Position numbers and translations under genes: made by a program. The notes beneath the pieces were generated by a model that did not search any database, was not told the origin of the DNA, and saw only the letters and a program-made list of their open reading frames with translations. A stretch of 64,000 nt of DNA, taken from positions 248,001 to 312,000 of the forward strand of contig CAUEEP010000732.1 of NCBI GenBank assembly GCA_958450365.1, written 5' to 3'. The stretch comes from Mesorhabditis belari (Eukaryota; Nematoda; Chromadorea; Rhabditida; Rhabditidae). This document shows, piece after piece, positions 34,545 to 47,800 of the stretch; the stretch's first letter is position 1, and each line of letters opens with the position of its first letter.

Positions 34545-35015
34545 TTTCGTGATAACACATTAAGCTCTAGATTATGGTTAACTTGATCAAACCGGAGAAC
34601 CGACGAATTTAACCCCGGATCCAGTATCACACAGAGGTGAACCGTATCCAAAGGCTCAGATCCAACTACGAGCTTTTTAACCGCAGCAATAATGACATAC
34701 ACTTTGAGAGCTGGAATTACCGCGGCTGCTGGCACCAGACTTGCCCTCTCATTGATCCTCGTTAAAGGGTTTAAATTGTACCCATTTCGATGACTGTTCC
34801 CAAAGGTAGCAGTCTCGTTAGTTGTTGTCACTACCTCCTCGAATTGAGAGTGGGTAATTTGCGCGCCTGCTGCCTTCCTTAGATGTGGTTGCCGTTTCTC
34901 AGGCATCCTCTCCGGAGTCAAACCCTGATCCTCCGTTACCCGTTACGACCATGGTAGTCAACTAAACTACCATCAAAAGTTGATAGGGCAGTTAATTTCG
35001 CGAATTGCCGACCCT
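34545..35015 (-). pseudogene. 18S rRNA gene fragment, about 470 bp
   Basis: On the minus strand the sequence contains the conserved 18S words 'gactaccatggtcgtaac', 'gcctgagaaacggc', 'accacatctaaggaaggcag' and 'gtgccagcagccgcggtaat', in the correct order. It corresponds to about one quarter of the small-subunit gene, from the 5' domain into the 530-loop region. The rest of the rRNA is absent. It abuts a Tc1-like element, and the pair is flanked by direct repeats. A protein ORF (34472-34921) over it is spurious. Confidence 0.93.
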
Positions 35016-35174
35016 TACGTTTTTTTCGGTAATTTAATGTTGATATTTAACATGATCAAAAATTTATTTAATAAAAGAGAATTTCAATAACTAAATATCA
35101 CAGAAAACTGGCATTAACTAGTTTTGATTAAGTAAGTGATGGAAATTCAGATGATTGAAATTCAGAACTAAAGT

Positions 35175-35690
35175 TTTGAAGTAAAGATTTTGAATAAGTA
35201 AGCTCAGAAGAGATAAGCACACACTTTCTAAGTAGGGTTTTTGATTGGAAATCGATATCATTTGTTTTTGGGATAGCACACCGGTGAAAAGATATTGCGG
35301 GGAAAGCTTTAAAGATAAAAGAAATAAAAGTAATGCCTCGAAAAGAAAAACAACAATTTCATGGAATGAGATGAATGAAATGAGAGATTTTAAACTATAA
35401 ATTGTTTCGAAAACTTCCGTACGGAGATGTGTCCGATCCTTCGCAATTGGAAATATACCTGGAATGTTTTATCAAGAAATGAAATGGTAACAAATTGCAA
35501 GAAATGAAATAGTAACAAATAGACAATCAAAGTACACCTAGTATTGTTTATTCCTCTTTATAAATTGAATATCTTTATTTGTGAAGGGAATTTGCCACCA
35601 AATGGCTGAATACCTTTAAAAGAAGTCGTATAACTCGTCGCTGGTGATTTGCGCCAATTTTTTTTTGCAATAATTTTGATTTAAGGTTTT
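35175..35690. repeat. Dispersed repeats shared with 23.3-26.1 kb
   Basis: 35175-35480 matches 23346-23715, and 35580-35690 ('gaagggaatttgccaccaaa') matches the right part of the MITE at 25771-26090. They lie immediately downstream of the nischarin stop codon. Confidence 0.8.
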
Positions 35691-35841
35691 CTTTTGGCTT
35701 AACAAAGCATAACTAGACTTATCTTGAATGAAACTAGTCCAATATCTTTATCTTGTAGTCCAATATCATTATCCATTATTTCTTATTATTTCCTTTACCT
35801 TGACCGCTTGCAATACCTCACCGCTTGCAATACCTCACCGC

Positions 35842-38800
35842 TCACCTCACACTCCTCTCAATCTTCTCTTTCCTTTCTCGATCGACCATCTCTTTTTCTT
35901 CTTTAGCCTTTTTCAGTGCCAATCTCACCGCAATCGTATCTTTTTCGTGGGCATCTCCTGGTTGTCCATCGAGTGTCACCTAAAAGATTAGATTTATTGG
36001 TTCATCAGAGCTTTGTACTACTGAAAACTCACCAATCCAGCTCTTTCTTCAAACGCTTCCAATATCCTCGTTCGGTACTCGACCACTTTTCGAACCTTGT
36101 TCCCTCTAAAAAGGCTTAAAACTAAAATCTCAGTGCTTTAAACTACTTCAAGTTGAGCACTTCAAGACATGGAAGATTTCCGATGAAAATCACCGATTCA
36201 ATCGTGTCTAATTGATTATCACTTGCATCAAGAACTTCTAATGAGTAAAGTTTTGCAATACCTGGAAAAATTTGTATAATTCTTTTGTTTTTAAACCAAA
36301 CCTTCTAGCGATTTGATTGAATTGTTGGCAATTTTTAGAACAGAGATTTGACCGAGGAGTTGAGACCATCCAGAGACAGAGGCTGAAATGGGATTTGGGA
36401 GATTGGATTCAATTCTAGAGAATTCTAGAGAGTAAAGAACTAATTAGGAGAATACGGGAATGTTCCAAAAAGTCTTTTTTTTGATTAGGGATTAGCGTAG
36501 AAGCGTAGCATATAAAACAGCTATAACAACGCGCTATCTTTTGACTTTAGCAGACGATACAAATTCGGCTTAAAACTTTCGTCACAGCCATCTTGTATTA
36601 GGCTTTCGAGAAAGGCTTTTCGTACTTCCGTATTTTTCTGTTTGATCTGCTTTAAACAATAAGCTAATATTCCAATCAAAACATCCCCATATTCGCCTAA
36701 AAATCCGTAATGCTAGAGTGTAATACTATATTCTTCTACTAGTAAATTATATGTAAAACTAACCAATATTATTCTTTGACAAATCCAAATAAGATAATCT
36801 AGGTAAATGCTGAAGAGTTGAGCCGATGCTCGTCAGCCGATTCTGCGAAACATTCAGCCGGACGAGTGCTTTGAGAGAGCGCTGAAATTTGGGCATATGC
36901 ATTTTATTTTGACCCCATTTTTTTATTTTTTCTAGTGTTCTTAAAATTCGCTTTAAAATGTTCCTTAAATGGATTATTTTCCAAAAGAAAGAAAAAATGC
37001 TGCTCGTTTTCCCCTCACAAATTGCTAATTTCCCTTTCCATGCACGGAATTCGAAAAAGGAGAATTGGGGAAGAGCTCAATTTTTTGTCATTTTTTGTCA
37101 TTTTCCTTACAATTGAGTCATCAATCTCTTCAAGGTGATTGAAGGAGAAATCGGCTTCTTCCAACGATTCCCATGAATCTTCAAAATCGGCAACGGAAAG
37201 CTCTTCTTTTACAAAGAAATCCTGAAAGCTTTCTGTCTAGCTTTAGATTCAAAATTGTTTTGAAAATGTATCCAATCTTTGTTGAGTCTCCTCACCCTTA
37301 TGCGACTCATCGAATAATGAATAACCAATCGCCTCAACGATTTCCTTAAATGCGAGATCCCCTCAATCCGCGAGACGTCAAAGTCGGCTACCTAAACTTT
37401 TGATATAATTTTTCTAAAATTCTTTAAGCACCCATAGCGATAATAAGTTTTTACAATGGTGAAGGCTCAGAGATAAAGAATTGCAGACAATGTTTGATGA
37501 TCGGACATAGCCACGAGAGCCTCGGATCTAAAAATTTGAGATTTCAAAGACAAGCAGCAGATTCTGCAACTTGCCAAGCTCTTACCCACTTTCAAATTCT
37601 TGACTCGAGACAAGAAATCAACGGTGTTGCTAAGATCGGCTGAGGTGTTTGTCTCTGAAATCTCGGTCTTCTCTCGGAAAGCTAAAACTTACCGGATATT
37701 GTCGGTTCCGCCAATTTCAATCGTTCCGTAAAAGCGTACAATTCGATTGGAGTAAACTCGAAATATTTTGGTGCTTTCTCGCTGGCAGTCAACCAGCCAT
37801 CGCCGAGTTGACCGAGACGAACCGAGAGATCGTCGACGATTGCATGAATCTCCTGGAATTTTCGAGATTTAGAAACAAAGCAAGGATCTTAGAACATTGT
37901 TTCTCATAATTGCTTTATTTTTCCTTTCGATTTTATCTGAATTTAAGTATCGATTTTATCTGAAACAAAAGAAATTTCAGTCTTTTCGTTGAATCAACCC
38001 AGAGCTTTAGCAGTCAAGTGCGCTAGAAAGCCTTGTTTTGAACCTTGCACTGTAATAGACGTGTATGTTCCAAATTTCTGAGTATAAAGTACAAAAAACA
38101 AGCATACTGATCAGCTTTTGGACAAGTCTGACAGTTTTGTACCTTGCACTGTAATAGACGAAACGCCCCGTCTATTGCACTCTAAGAAAAGCACCCAATT
38201 CAGGAACAAGTCCTGTTATCTGCCCAATAATTTGTAGCTCTAATTTGTTCAAACATTGAATCAATATTTTAATCAAGCAACACTTCTACTATAACATTTT
38301 CTTCAAAACACCACCATTTCCGGTAAAATCTCTTCCATAAAGCAGTCAGTAATCAATCAGAATGGACATGCCCTTGACATTTGGTCCCTTTCCCATTTAT
38401 GCACATATGCGCTAATCTGAACTCTCTTCCATTTCTGTTCATTCGGTGTCCTTTCAGGTAACCAAGGGAGACCAGTAGGTGCTAATGATGATATTTATAC
38501 GTGTGACCATCATAATTTTCTTTCTCTATACAACCTAGAATGAGAGAAGGGAAGTGAGAGTGTTTGCAGTTGGTTTCAAGGTTCTTTGATGAATTTTGGG
38601 ATGGAGATGAAGGGGATTGGTTGGGTAAAAGAATCGAAGCTGTAACTTGTATATCATTATTAGTTTAAGTAGGATATCAATTACTGGACTGGATTATTGT
38701 AGCAAGTAGTACTTGACTGGTGGATTGCAGTAGGATTGGTTGAATGTCAACTGTGGTACTTGGTTATTATTGTAGTATTGGATTACTGTAGTATTGGAAT

Positions 38801-41800
38801 ACTCTAGTACTTGATTGTTAAAGTAATAATTGTGCTTTAGATTACTGTATCATCAGTAGTGCATTGAAATGATTAGCTATAATTTGCGGATGAGATTACT
38901 GTAGTTTTCGTACTACTGCAATCCCAAGATTTTCCCGGTTATCGCTTTTGACACAAATTTACCATCATCCCCTGGCTCTACCCTGTACTTTACACATTTA
39001 AAAAATATATTCACATGAATATAGTGCTACGAATCATTTGACTAAAACTTTGACTAGTTCCCTTCACCCACAAAAAGCCTCAACCGGACCTCGTTTTGAA
39101 TACGAATGAAAGTGTTGTTTACGGAGTGTAGATGAGAAAGAATAGCCTGGATATGTCTCTCTTATTCTTTTCCTCATTTCTATCTAATGGTGACCCCTCT
39201 TTCCAATCGAGGGTAGGTGGGGTAATTGTGGTCATGACGGAGATGAGGGGACTAGGGTCATCCCCTTGCTCCTCTTTTCTTCTCCCCCAACCATGCGACT
39301 CCAATTAAAAACCTCTTCTTTCTCGATTGGTGCCATTTCTACACCAAATTTCGACGTTTATGTGAAACATTTAGCTGTAGACAATAGTGGAAAGTGTTTC
39401 GAATTAGCAGATCATGAAAGTTAGGTCGTCTTGGGATTTTTGGATTGAAACTCGTCTTTCTTAACAAAAGTTTTGAACCATTTCTACTATGAAAGGTGGA
39501 TTGAAGCCAAATTCAAACAAAGATTTATCTGTGCAGAGAAATTTCAGAGAGAATTGACCCCTAAACTCTGAAAAAAATGAGAACTGAATATAATTCTGAA
39601 AACAATCTCTATTCTCAACCACTGCAATGTGTTTCTCGTTGTTTTCCCCTCTCAACTAAACGACTCCATTTGTCATGAGCCCGTAAAAATACCTAGAAGG
39701 CTTTCTCGGGATAAAAAGAACAAGAGAGAACAGAACAACCCGAAATGGGGTTCTTGTTTTATGAGTAGAATGGGGGTCCCATTCTTTTCTCTTTCTTTTC
39801 TTTTTTCTTTTCTCTATATGGACCATATGGGGTACATTTTTTGAGGAACAAAAACCAAAAAAGAGAATGGCAAATTAGAAACGGGACTTCTCTCTCGAGT
39901 TTTCGAGTCTCATCTGGATATTCATTTCATTCGATCTTCTTCTTTTGGCCCCACTTTACTCAAGTGGCTCACCAACTGAGCGAAAGAGATGGGGTCACTG
40001 ACTGATTGACGTGATTGGTCATCGATATTTTCCTCAAGATAATGAGTATGAAGAGCATGATGGTAGCCTAAGCTCTGAAGCTGTCATGCTACAAGAAATT
40101 TAATAATTTATCACAATATTGGGCATTTGACAAAGTGTTACGTCCTGACTTTATCAATCATTAAGTTCAACTAGGATTAGTTGAATTTAATCTATAGCTT
40201 TTCTAATTTTGTGCTAAACAAGTAGAACTCAAATCTAAACAGTTAACGAAAGAACTACAGTACCAAACAGTCTGATAACCGAATTTTTACCGAACTTTGC
40301 TACGATAAGTACTCATCAGAAAGAAAAATACTCAAAGAATAGACTATCACTTTGGACTATCTTTGTCATCCCCTTGCTCCTCTTTTCTTCTCCCCCAACC
40401 ATGCGACTCTAATTAAAAACCTCTTTGGAATATACTTTGGCAAATCATTATCTTTCTGTAATATGAAGCTAGCTGTTCAACTCAAAAATCCAGAAATCTT
40501 TTCCTATATCGAATCCAGAAATTGTCGGAGTGAGAGAGAGGCTTTTCGACCGGAATGGGCAACAAATTACTCGATGTATGGGAGGAGATGCGTGTGTTTG
40601 GAACAACTCGAAAAGGGGATGAGAAAGAAAAAAGAAAAAAAGGATTGGAATGGAAATTGGATGGAGAGGCTCACATGGAGGGGAAGGGCCTTGTCCACTT
40701 CAGTCAGGAAAGGGTTCCACTGATGAAAGTGGAATCCCCCCAGGGGAGATCGGCTTCTTACACAGGAACCCCTCCCTAGTACCTTCAACTCGTCTTTTTG
40801 TTTCATTCCATGCATGCCAACCTTTCGAGATCTTATAAATGATAAGCTTTGGCTGAGATTTGATCTCTTTGTTGTTTTTGATTGCTTAGTTTGGCTGTAC
40901 CTCAAGATTCAACCTCAAGCCGGGTCAGGTTCTCCAATGTGCCATGGAAACAAATGCTTTCTGACACACCAAACTCTTTTCTCAGTGGTGCGCTAGGAGA
41001 CGTTTGTTTACACAAGAGCACAAAGAGCAGAAATCCTTTCAATGTCACTCTAATTACAAACTTGTCTTGCACTTCCACATAACAAATTTCAATTTGATTT
41101 TATTGATCTAAAACTAAAGCAAATTTGATCATAAACTTGTGATTGCTGATCTGAAAAGTCTCAATTTTAAAAATTCAACAAGCACTTAAGTATTCCTTTC
41201 CCAAAAACCCGAAAATTAGACAATTCAAGAAGATCTATTCATAGATCTTGTGCTGATAACTCTTTTCACTTTTCTGATTCGTCAGATAATTTTTCTTCCA
41301 ATTAAATTATCTAAGCTGAAAACATGTTCTCTCTAAATTCAAGAAGATCTATTCATAGTCATTCAAATAATGTTTGAATGAGACTTGACAGCCAAAGCTT
41401 TGAAGCTTTTTAAGCTTTGAAGCACAGCAAAAGCTTTGAACCAATGAATTGGTCTTGTCTATTCAAAGTATCGTAATCAACCAGTAAACCAATTTTCGAT
41501 GAATCCCAAATATTGACTCTAAATAGTCTCCCGACCAAAAACAAAAACCGGATATCCCTTTCGATCCCCTCCAAAAGTGATCTCCTCCAAAGTGGCAACT
41601 CTATCTAAACTCTATGTGAATGGGGTGCAGATGGTGGATGTTTACTGATTCTCTTCATTATTTCCTTTTCTCAATTCTCTTTTCCCCTCCTTTTTTTCCC
41701 AGCTAGACAAACAGCTTGATCCAGCTTCCGAACTCACTCATTTATTGCTTCGGTTATCATAAGTTTTATTCAGCTCAAATCCATAAGAATTTTTGAGTGA

Positions 41801-44800
41801 AAAATTTCTTTTTCTATAACTGATTTGACACTTTTTTTATCGTAAACTTTCGGCAGACTTACTTTTTTATTTAATAATTAAAATAGCATATTGCAATTTC
41901 GTTTAGTTGATGCATTTTGATCATTTCATTTCTTACGACATTTTTTTCCCTAAAAAATGCTTCCCTACAAGTCTTTCTCTCAAAAATTCACGCGATCAAC
42001 TCATCAAAATTTCCTTCGGGCATCTCGTTTTCACTAGACACTCAAGAAACATAAAAATTTGTGTATAAATAGAGGAAAGGAAAATTTAGAGCTATTGTCG
42101 GCATTTGAAATATTTTCACGAATATTCATAGCTCCTCACAATTGATCAATTCCCGAATTCCCAACTCTGAGGTGCTTATTATGACCGAGAGTGCGTTCAT
42201 CATTCCCTTTCCCTCTCCTCCATTCTCTCTTTCATTCATTTCCATTCCTTTCCATTCCTTTCACTTCTTGGACATTCCCCTCTCATACTTAGGGGATAAT
42301 CGCGGAATCGGGAATAGAGAAAAGAGAAAAAAGAATGAGAAGGGGACAAATTGTGCCTTCTTTTTCTTTCCTCTATTCCTTTCTTTTCTCAGCTATTCCC
42401 TCGAATGGATATCTATTCTAAACCCCTGCCATTCCCCCATAAATGGGATGAGAAAGTGAGGAAAAGAAGAGATAAACAAGAAGTTGCTTGACTTTTAATG
42501 AACCCAGACTTGATGATTTTGAGCAAGTCTATCACAATTGCACAAACTAGCTTATCGGGGTTGAGTCTAGGAGCTAAGGAGTTTAATCTTTTACATAGCT
42601 ATACTTAAAAATCGTTGCTATTGGACTAGGCAAATTACAAGCCAGCCATTGTCCACAGTCCTGATTTGTAAACCAAAAACATCTCGAGTATCTACCTTCA
42701 ATCGCCAAATTCAGCCCTTTTCTGTCTCTCACTCTCTTTTGCCTGCATTTTCTGGCTCAGTTGAGCCTTTGATTCTTTATCCAGTGGTCAATGGAATAGC
42801 AAAAGATGGGCAAAAGACAAAAGAAGTGGAGTATCCATTGCCTCTTCCCCCACAAAAGAGGCGTTCTCTCATTGGCACGATGCCAGATTGTTGTATTGTT
42901 GTTTGGGAGTGGATATCGAGAGAAGACACAGATCGGAAAGAGAAAGATCGAGAAAGGGAAAAGGGTGACTAGGATGGGTGAGGGTTAAGGGGGGCGTGCC
43001 CGTGTCAGGGTTGGCCACAAGGGTAGGTCTCTCCGTTCTCCCCTTCCGCCCAACCATCCGCCCCACAAGGCTCCACAAATTGGCCTTAGTCTCTTTCTCT
43101 TCTCTCCACTTCTTTCTCTCGTTTATTCCCCTCCTTGTTGTTCGGCTTCTCGAGAGCTCCGGGAATTGACTAGATTTACTGTTTCTCGATTCACCCCTTT
43201 TCCTGCCATCCCGAATTTTCGTCAACAACTAGCCGAAAGTCGATGTCTATATGACATCGCAGGAACAAGGTAGGTAAACGAATTCTAGATTTATGCTATA
43301 GATGATCTACAAATTGCTGACCTTTCCGTACAAGCTTAGGCTTCCTAACGTACTTTCCTGAAGTTCTGAACTTAAGCTCGTTTGAGATTCAACAATTTTT
43401 GAGGCAATAGCTGGAACAATCAAAAAACCGTACAAACTTTGCCTTCTTGAGTTCAAGAATTTCAATTTGATTCCATCCATATTCAACCTTTTCCAAACAA
43501 CAGCCAAATTTTGACTAGTCCCCTAAAATGCAACCTTGAGCAAACCGTACAACTCTTTCTGACACCACAATTGTCCCTTCACATCCATCCAAGAACACTG
43601 CACTCAATTGGTGCAAAATGGGGCAAAAAGGGGAAAGAGTTGAACGATTTGTATACACAAACACTTCACTTGAACCTTTCCTTTCCTTTCCGAACACTCC
43701 CGTGTGCTTCCACGAGACCATTTCAATGAGAGGGGAAATGGTCAAAAGAAACACGCAACAACACATTCACTTCAAAGACTCGTGGATTTGAACTGAACAA
43801 GCGCAAGACTTGGAGATGTTTTGAAGCTGGCCATTAAGTAGGACTAGGCTCAGTAGGCTTTGACTGTAATTTGATCTCTGGCTTAAAGAGAGCTTAAAGA
43901 CTGTTCTAATTGCAGCTTAATCTACTAGTAATTTAAAGTACTTTTAAATGCTAACTTGATCGTTCTTTAGCAGAACTTGATCGTTCTTTAGCAGAAATTG
44001 ATCCTTCTCCATTACGTACTGGTTCCCAGTTACTCCTTTAGTACCCAGCTAAACCTTTTTAGTCTTTTGTTCCAGAGTGTTTCCTAAAATTTGCATAATC
44101 TATCCATCTCCCCATTGTCTCAACTGTTGCTCTTGTTTTTTTTGATCCATATCGAAATATTACTAACCAACATTCTTAAGAAGTCAATAATCTTTCACTG
44201 GAATCAAAATGACCCTACTTCTGAATCAAATAGCGCAATTAAAGCAATGTTAGCTTTCCATTTCATGCTACAATTTCCTTTTTCAAAACCTGAATCCAAA
44301 ATTTAAAACTTGATCTGAGAGTTTTCGAAAGATTCGAAAGATAAAATTTGTGAATTCCCCTACCAACTGCCAATGTTTGCCGGTCGGCTCGTGCGCCGGG
44401 AAAAACGCCTGGAAAACTTGCAAAAAAAAACGAAAACGAGCATCTTTTTCCCTCATGTTTTCCATATTTTCAAGAATTTCCCCTCAAAATTGCCCCATTT
44501 CTCCTCATCCATTTACTCGTAATCGTCTTATAGCATTAGTCGCCCTCTTCATCTCCATTTTTTCTGGAAAAAACTTGACACTTCATTTCACACTTTCTCA
44601 TCCATTTCTCATCTTTAAACGAAAATGTTATTTCTCCGCAATTAGTAATCAAATCGATCTGAGATTTTGGCATAAAATAGTCAGATTGTAAAATAGTCAA
44701 CAGATTGCCTCCAGATCGCTCTTCGGTTTTCTCAAGAAGCTTCTCTATGTCTGGTTAGATCTTCTAAAGCATTTCCTATTCATAATTCTTATAGATTTGG

Positions 44801-47800
44801 TTTTAGATTTAGTTTTTAAAGTGTTTTATAGCAAAATCTCTAATTGATAATTTTTGCACAGATACAAGTCTTGTTCTTGTTCTTGTTCTTGTTCTTGAGC
44901 CTCTCAAATTCGATCTATACTTTGTGCTAGTAAACGTAAAAACTTTGACACACTTGCTTTCTCATTGTTCCTTTAAATAAACTTAAAGGAAACTGAAAAA
45001 ATCTTCTAAAAGTCAAAATTCCTTTTCGAGAAACTGAAAACAATGCTCTAGTTCTGGAAAATCGGAAAAAATAAAGGAAAAATAGTTTTAGGAGCGTTTA
45101 ATAGCAATCTCCCGACATCGGGCCGAGATCCACGACATATCCGAGAGGATTGTGTAGAGGAAAACGGTGACGAGAGTATCCCATACGCTGGTTGGTTCTT
45201 TGAAAAAACAAAATGAACTAAGTTTTACTTGATTTATAATTAGCATTTATTTATTATACCTTACAAAAATTTGCAATGAACTGGTGAAGAGAAAAAGTTA
45301 CTGAAAAAAGGGTTAGAGGTTTTATTTTGAAGAAACGCACAATCAAAGTAGTCGTCCAAATACTTTTTACTTGTTCTAAATACTCAAAACTTCTCAAATC
45401 AACTCCAAAACCATTCAGAATACTACGAGGGAGCTGACGAGTTCCCAGTGAAATCCGCTTCGACAAAAGCTGACGAGAAAGCTTTAGTGCTTGTGCCAGA
45501 AGAGAAACCCCCGACCTATTGTGATTATAGAAACATGGCTGTTATTCCAGGTTAAAGCTTTCAAAAAAAACCCTCACTCATCAATTTCTAGGTCGTTGTG
45601 TTCGAGGTTTCCTCGACATTTCCTCATTTCTCATTTGCCTCGTTTTGATAGTGATCCAATTAGGACTTCTCGATTACTATTATTTGACGAATCTTGAGGA
45701 TAAAGTGAGTTTAGAGTTTAGTTTAGAATAAATCCTCTAAACTACCTAGGTGTGGTATGGATGGTTTGCTGCCGATGTCCTTGTCTTATCGGTGATGATC
45801 TGGCTTCTCGTTTTGGCCATCAAACACAATCAAGAACAAATGGAGGAAATGGGATCAATAGGTTCTTTTTCTAGCTCAATTTCTAGAGTATCACAACTCA
45901 ATTCCAGATAGCAAAGTGAAATACGCGTGGATCGGCTGGTTCGTCTACTCGTGCGTTCTCGTGGCGAAGATCGCCGTCTGTTTCCGCCTTTTCCACCATC
46001 AGGTGAGTGACTTCACCTAGCTATTTATATAAAGAGATCCAGAAATATAATCCAATTTCGCTAAGCTTCTCCTTTTTAGTTACCCCCAACTGGAATCGAC
46101 AACCATGACAAGCTCTTCGATGACCACCTCTTCAAGCTCGGACTCTCGCTTTCTGGTGAGGAAAACACTGTACTTTGAGCTAAACAAGCTGGAATACTAG
46201 TTGCTAACCCAGCTGGAATACTAGTTGCTTACTTCTTGTTATATGATCTGCTGAATATCTAATCTAGTATGTCAGACCGCTTGCTAACAATAACCGACTC
46301 CCCAACGTAGCCTCATTTATTCCCCTACTAATCTATTCGAATTTTCAGTCTTGATCTTCCTATTCCTTCTCGAATCCCATCACTACACTCCATTAATGAG
46401 TCAACGCCAACTCTACATCACTTATCTCACCACTGCCGTCTGTTTAGACCTCACCGATACGATCTATTTCTTGGACTTGCTTTGGCAATCATATGTGAGT
46501 TTTACGAGCTACGAGTTAATTCGTGAAAGTGCAAGAACGAATTCTGTTAATGTTCCTATTTACAATTTCCAATTGATAGAAAGATGCTTGGGAGCTTCAT
46601 CTCTGTCTCGAGATCTCAATTCTCGTTCTTGCTGGAGTCAACTTTGTCCTGCCCACATTTGCCCTTTTCAAGCTTCGATTCAGGTGCAGAATAAAGTACG
46701 AAATAAATAGTTAAAACCCTTTAGCCGCTTCCCGAGAACTTTAATGATCAGTGAAAAGATTTGGGCTCTTCTCTACGTGCTGATTGTAAGTGATTTCAAT
46801 CCAAAACCTTTCAAAATGCTCAATAGGTGAACGGTCCATTCTTGGGAATGAGAATCTACTTGTACGTCTTATTGGAAGTGCAAGATCATGGGAAACGATA
46901 CGATGCTAGTCTTTTCGCCGTCAAGAATGTTGCCATGATTTATTTGGCGATTCGAGAGGTGAGTTTACAAAAAAAGGTTATTGAACATTTAATACGCACC
47001 TTTTCCCATCAGCAATCTAACTTTAAGCTCAAATATCTTGGTGTTGGGCTATTCAATTTAAATATTTTTAATATCATTAGATGCACCAAGTCTTTCTCTA
47101 TCGATTGGTACAAAAACCATTTAAATTGGACAACCCAACACCAAGAAATTTGAGCTCAAAGTTGGATTACCAATGGCAAAGGGGGCGGGGCGTGTATCAA
47201 ATGTTTTACAATCAAAAAAAATAGCAAATTCCATTGGAGCTGGATCAAATAAAGTGATCTCTAAAATATCCAAGTTCTACTTTTTAACAAAATCGAATGC
47301 TTTTCTAGGTGTGGACCCGATTACAATATTGGCGACAAAAGCGACGCGCTGTTGGATCTCGTGGAGAGCTCACCGCTCAAGTAGGACACAATGAGGATGA
47401 TGCTTGAAATGGAAAAATAGAGCTTACTTTATCCGAATCTTGGAAATCTAACTTCAAATTTGCAATTTCCTACAATATTTTCCCAATCCAAGGGTCTTTC
47501 CCATCATCATTCCTAACATTTTCGGCTTTTACTCTCCATCGAACAATTTCCTCAGGCTTCCCAAGATTTTCAACTACTTTAAACTTTGATTTATTTCTCA
47601 AGGCTTTTTGCTAATGTTTCTCATTTCATTTCTTTGATTGATTTTGCTTGGAATAAACTTTTGAAAAGAACAAACGTATTCGTGGAAATCGAGAAAACGA
47701 GCGACTAGCACTGAAAGTGAATGGGCATTCGCTCTTCGCTGTAACCAAACCTGAAAGAAAAGGTTTAAACGATTAAAATGGAATGCTTAATATTGTAAGA

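Larger units (their letters stand above)
32874..35051. repeat. 26 bp direct repeats around Tc1-like element plus rDNA fragment
   Basis: 'ttcggtaatttaatgttgat' preceded by a T run occurs at about 32874-32899 and again at about 35025-35051. The Tc1-like element and the 18S piece lie exactly between the two copies. Confidence 0.8.

Noticed and set aside
34472..34921. 149-codon ORF on the minus strand
   Set aside because: It lies inside the 18S rRNA fragment; the reading frame is incidental.
42869..43228. 119-codon minus-strand ORF in the nischarin intron
   Set aside because: Repetitive Arg/Lys/Pro/Ser composition from a pyrimidine-rich tract; no family resemblance.
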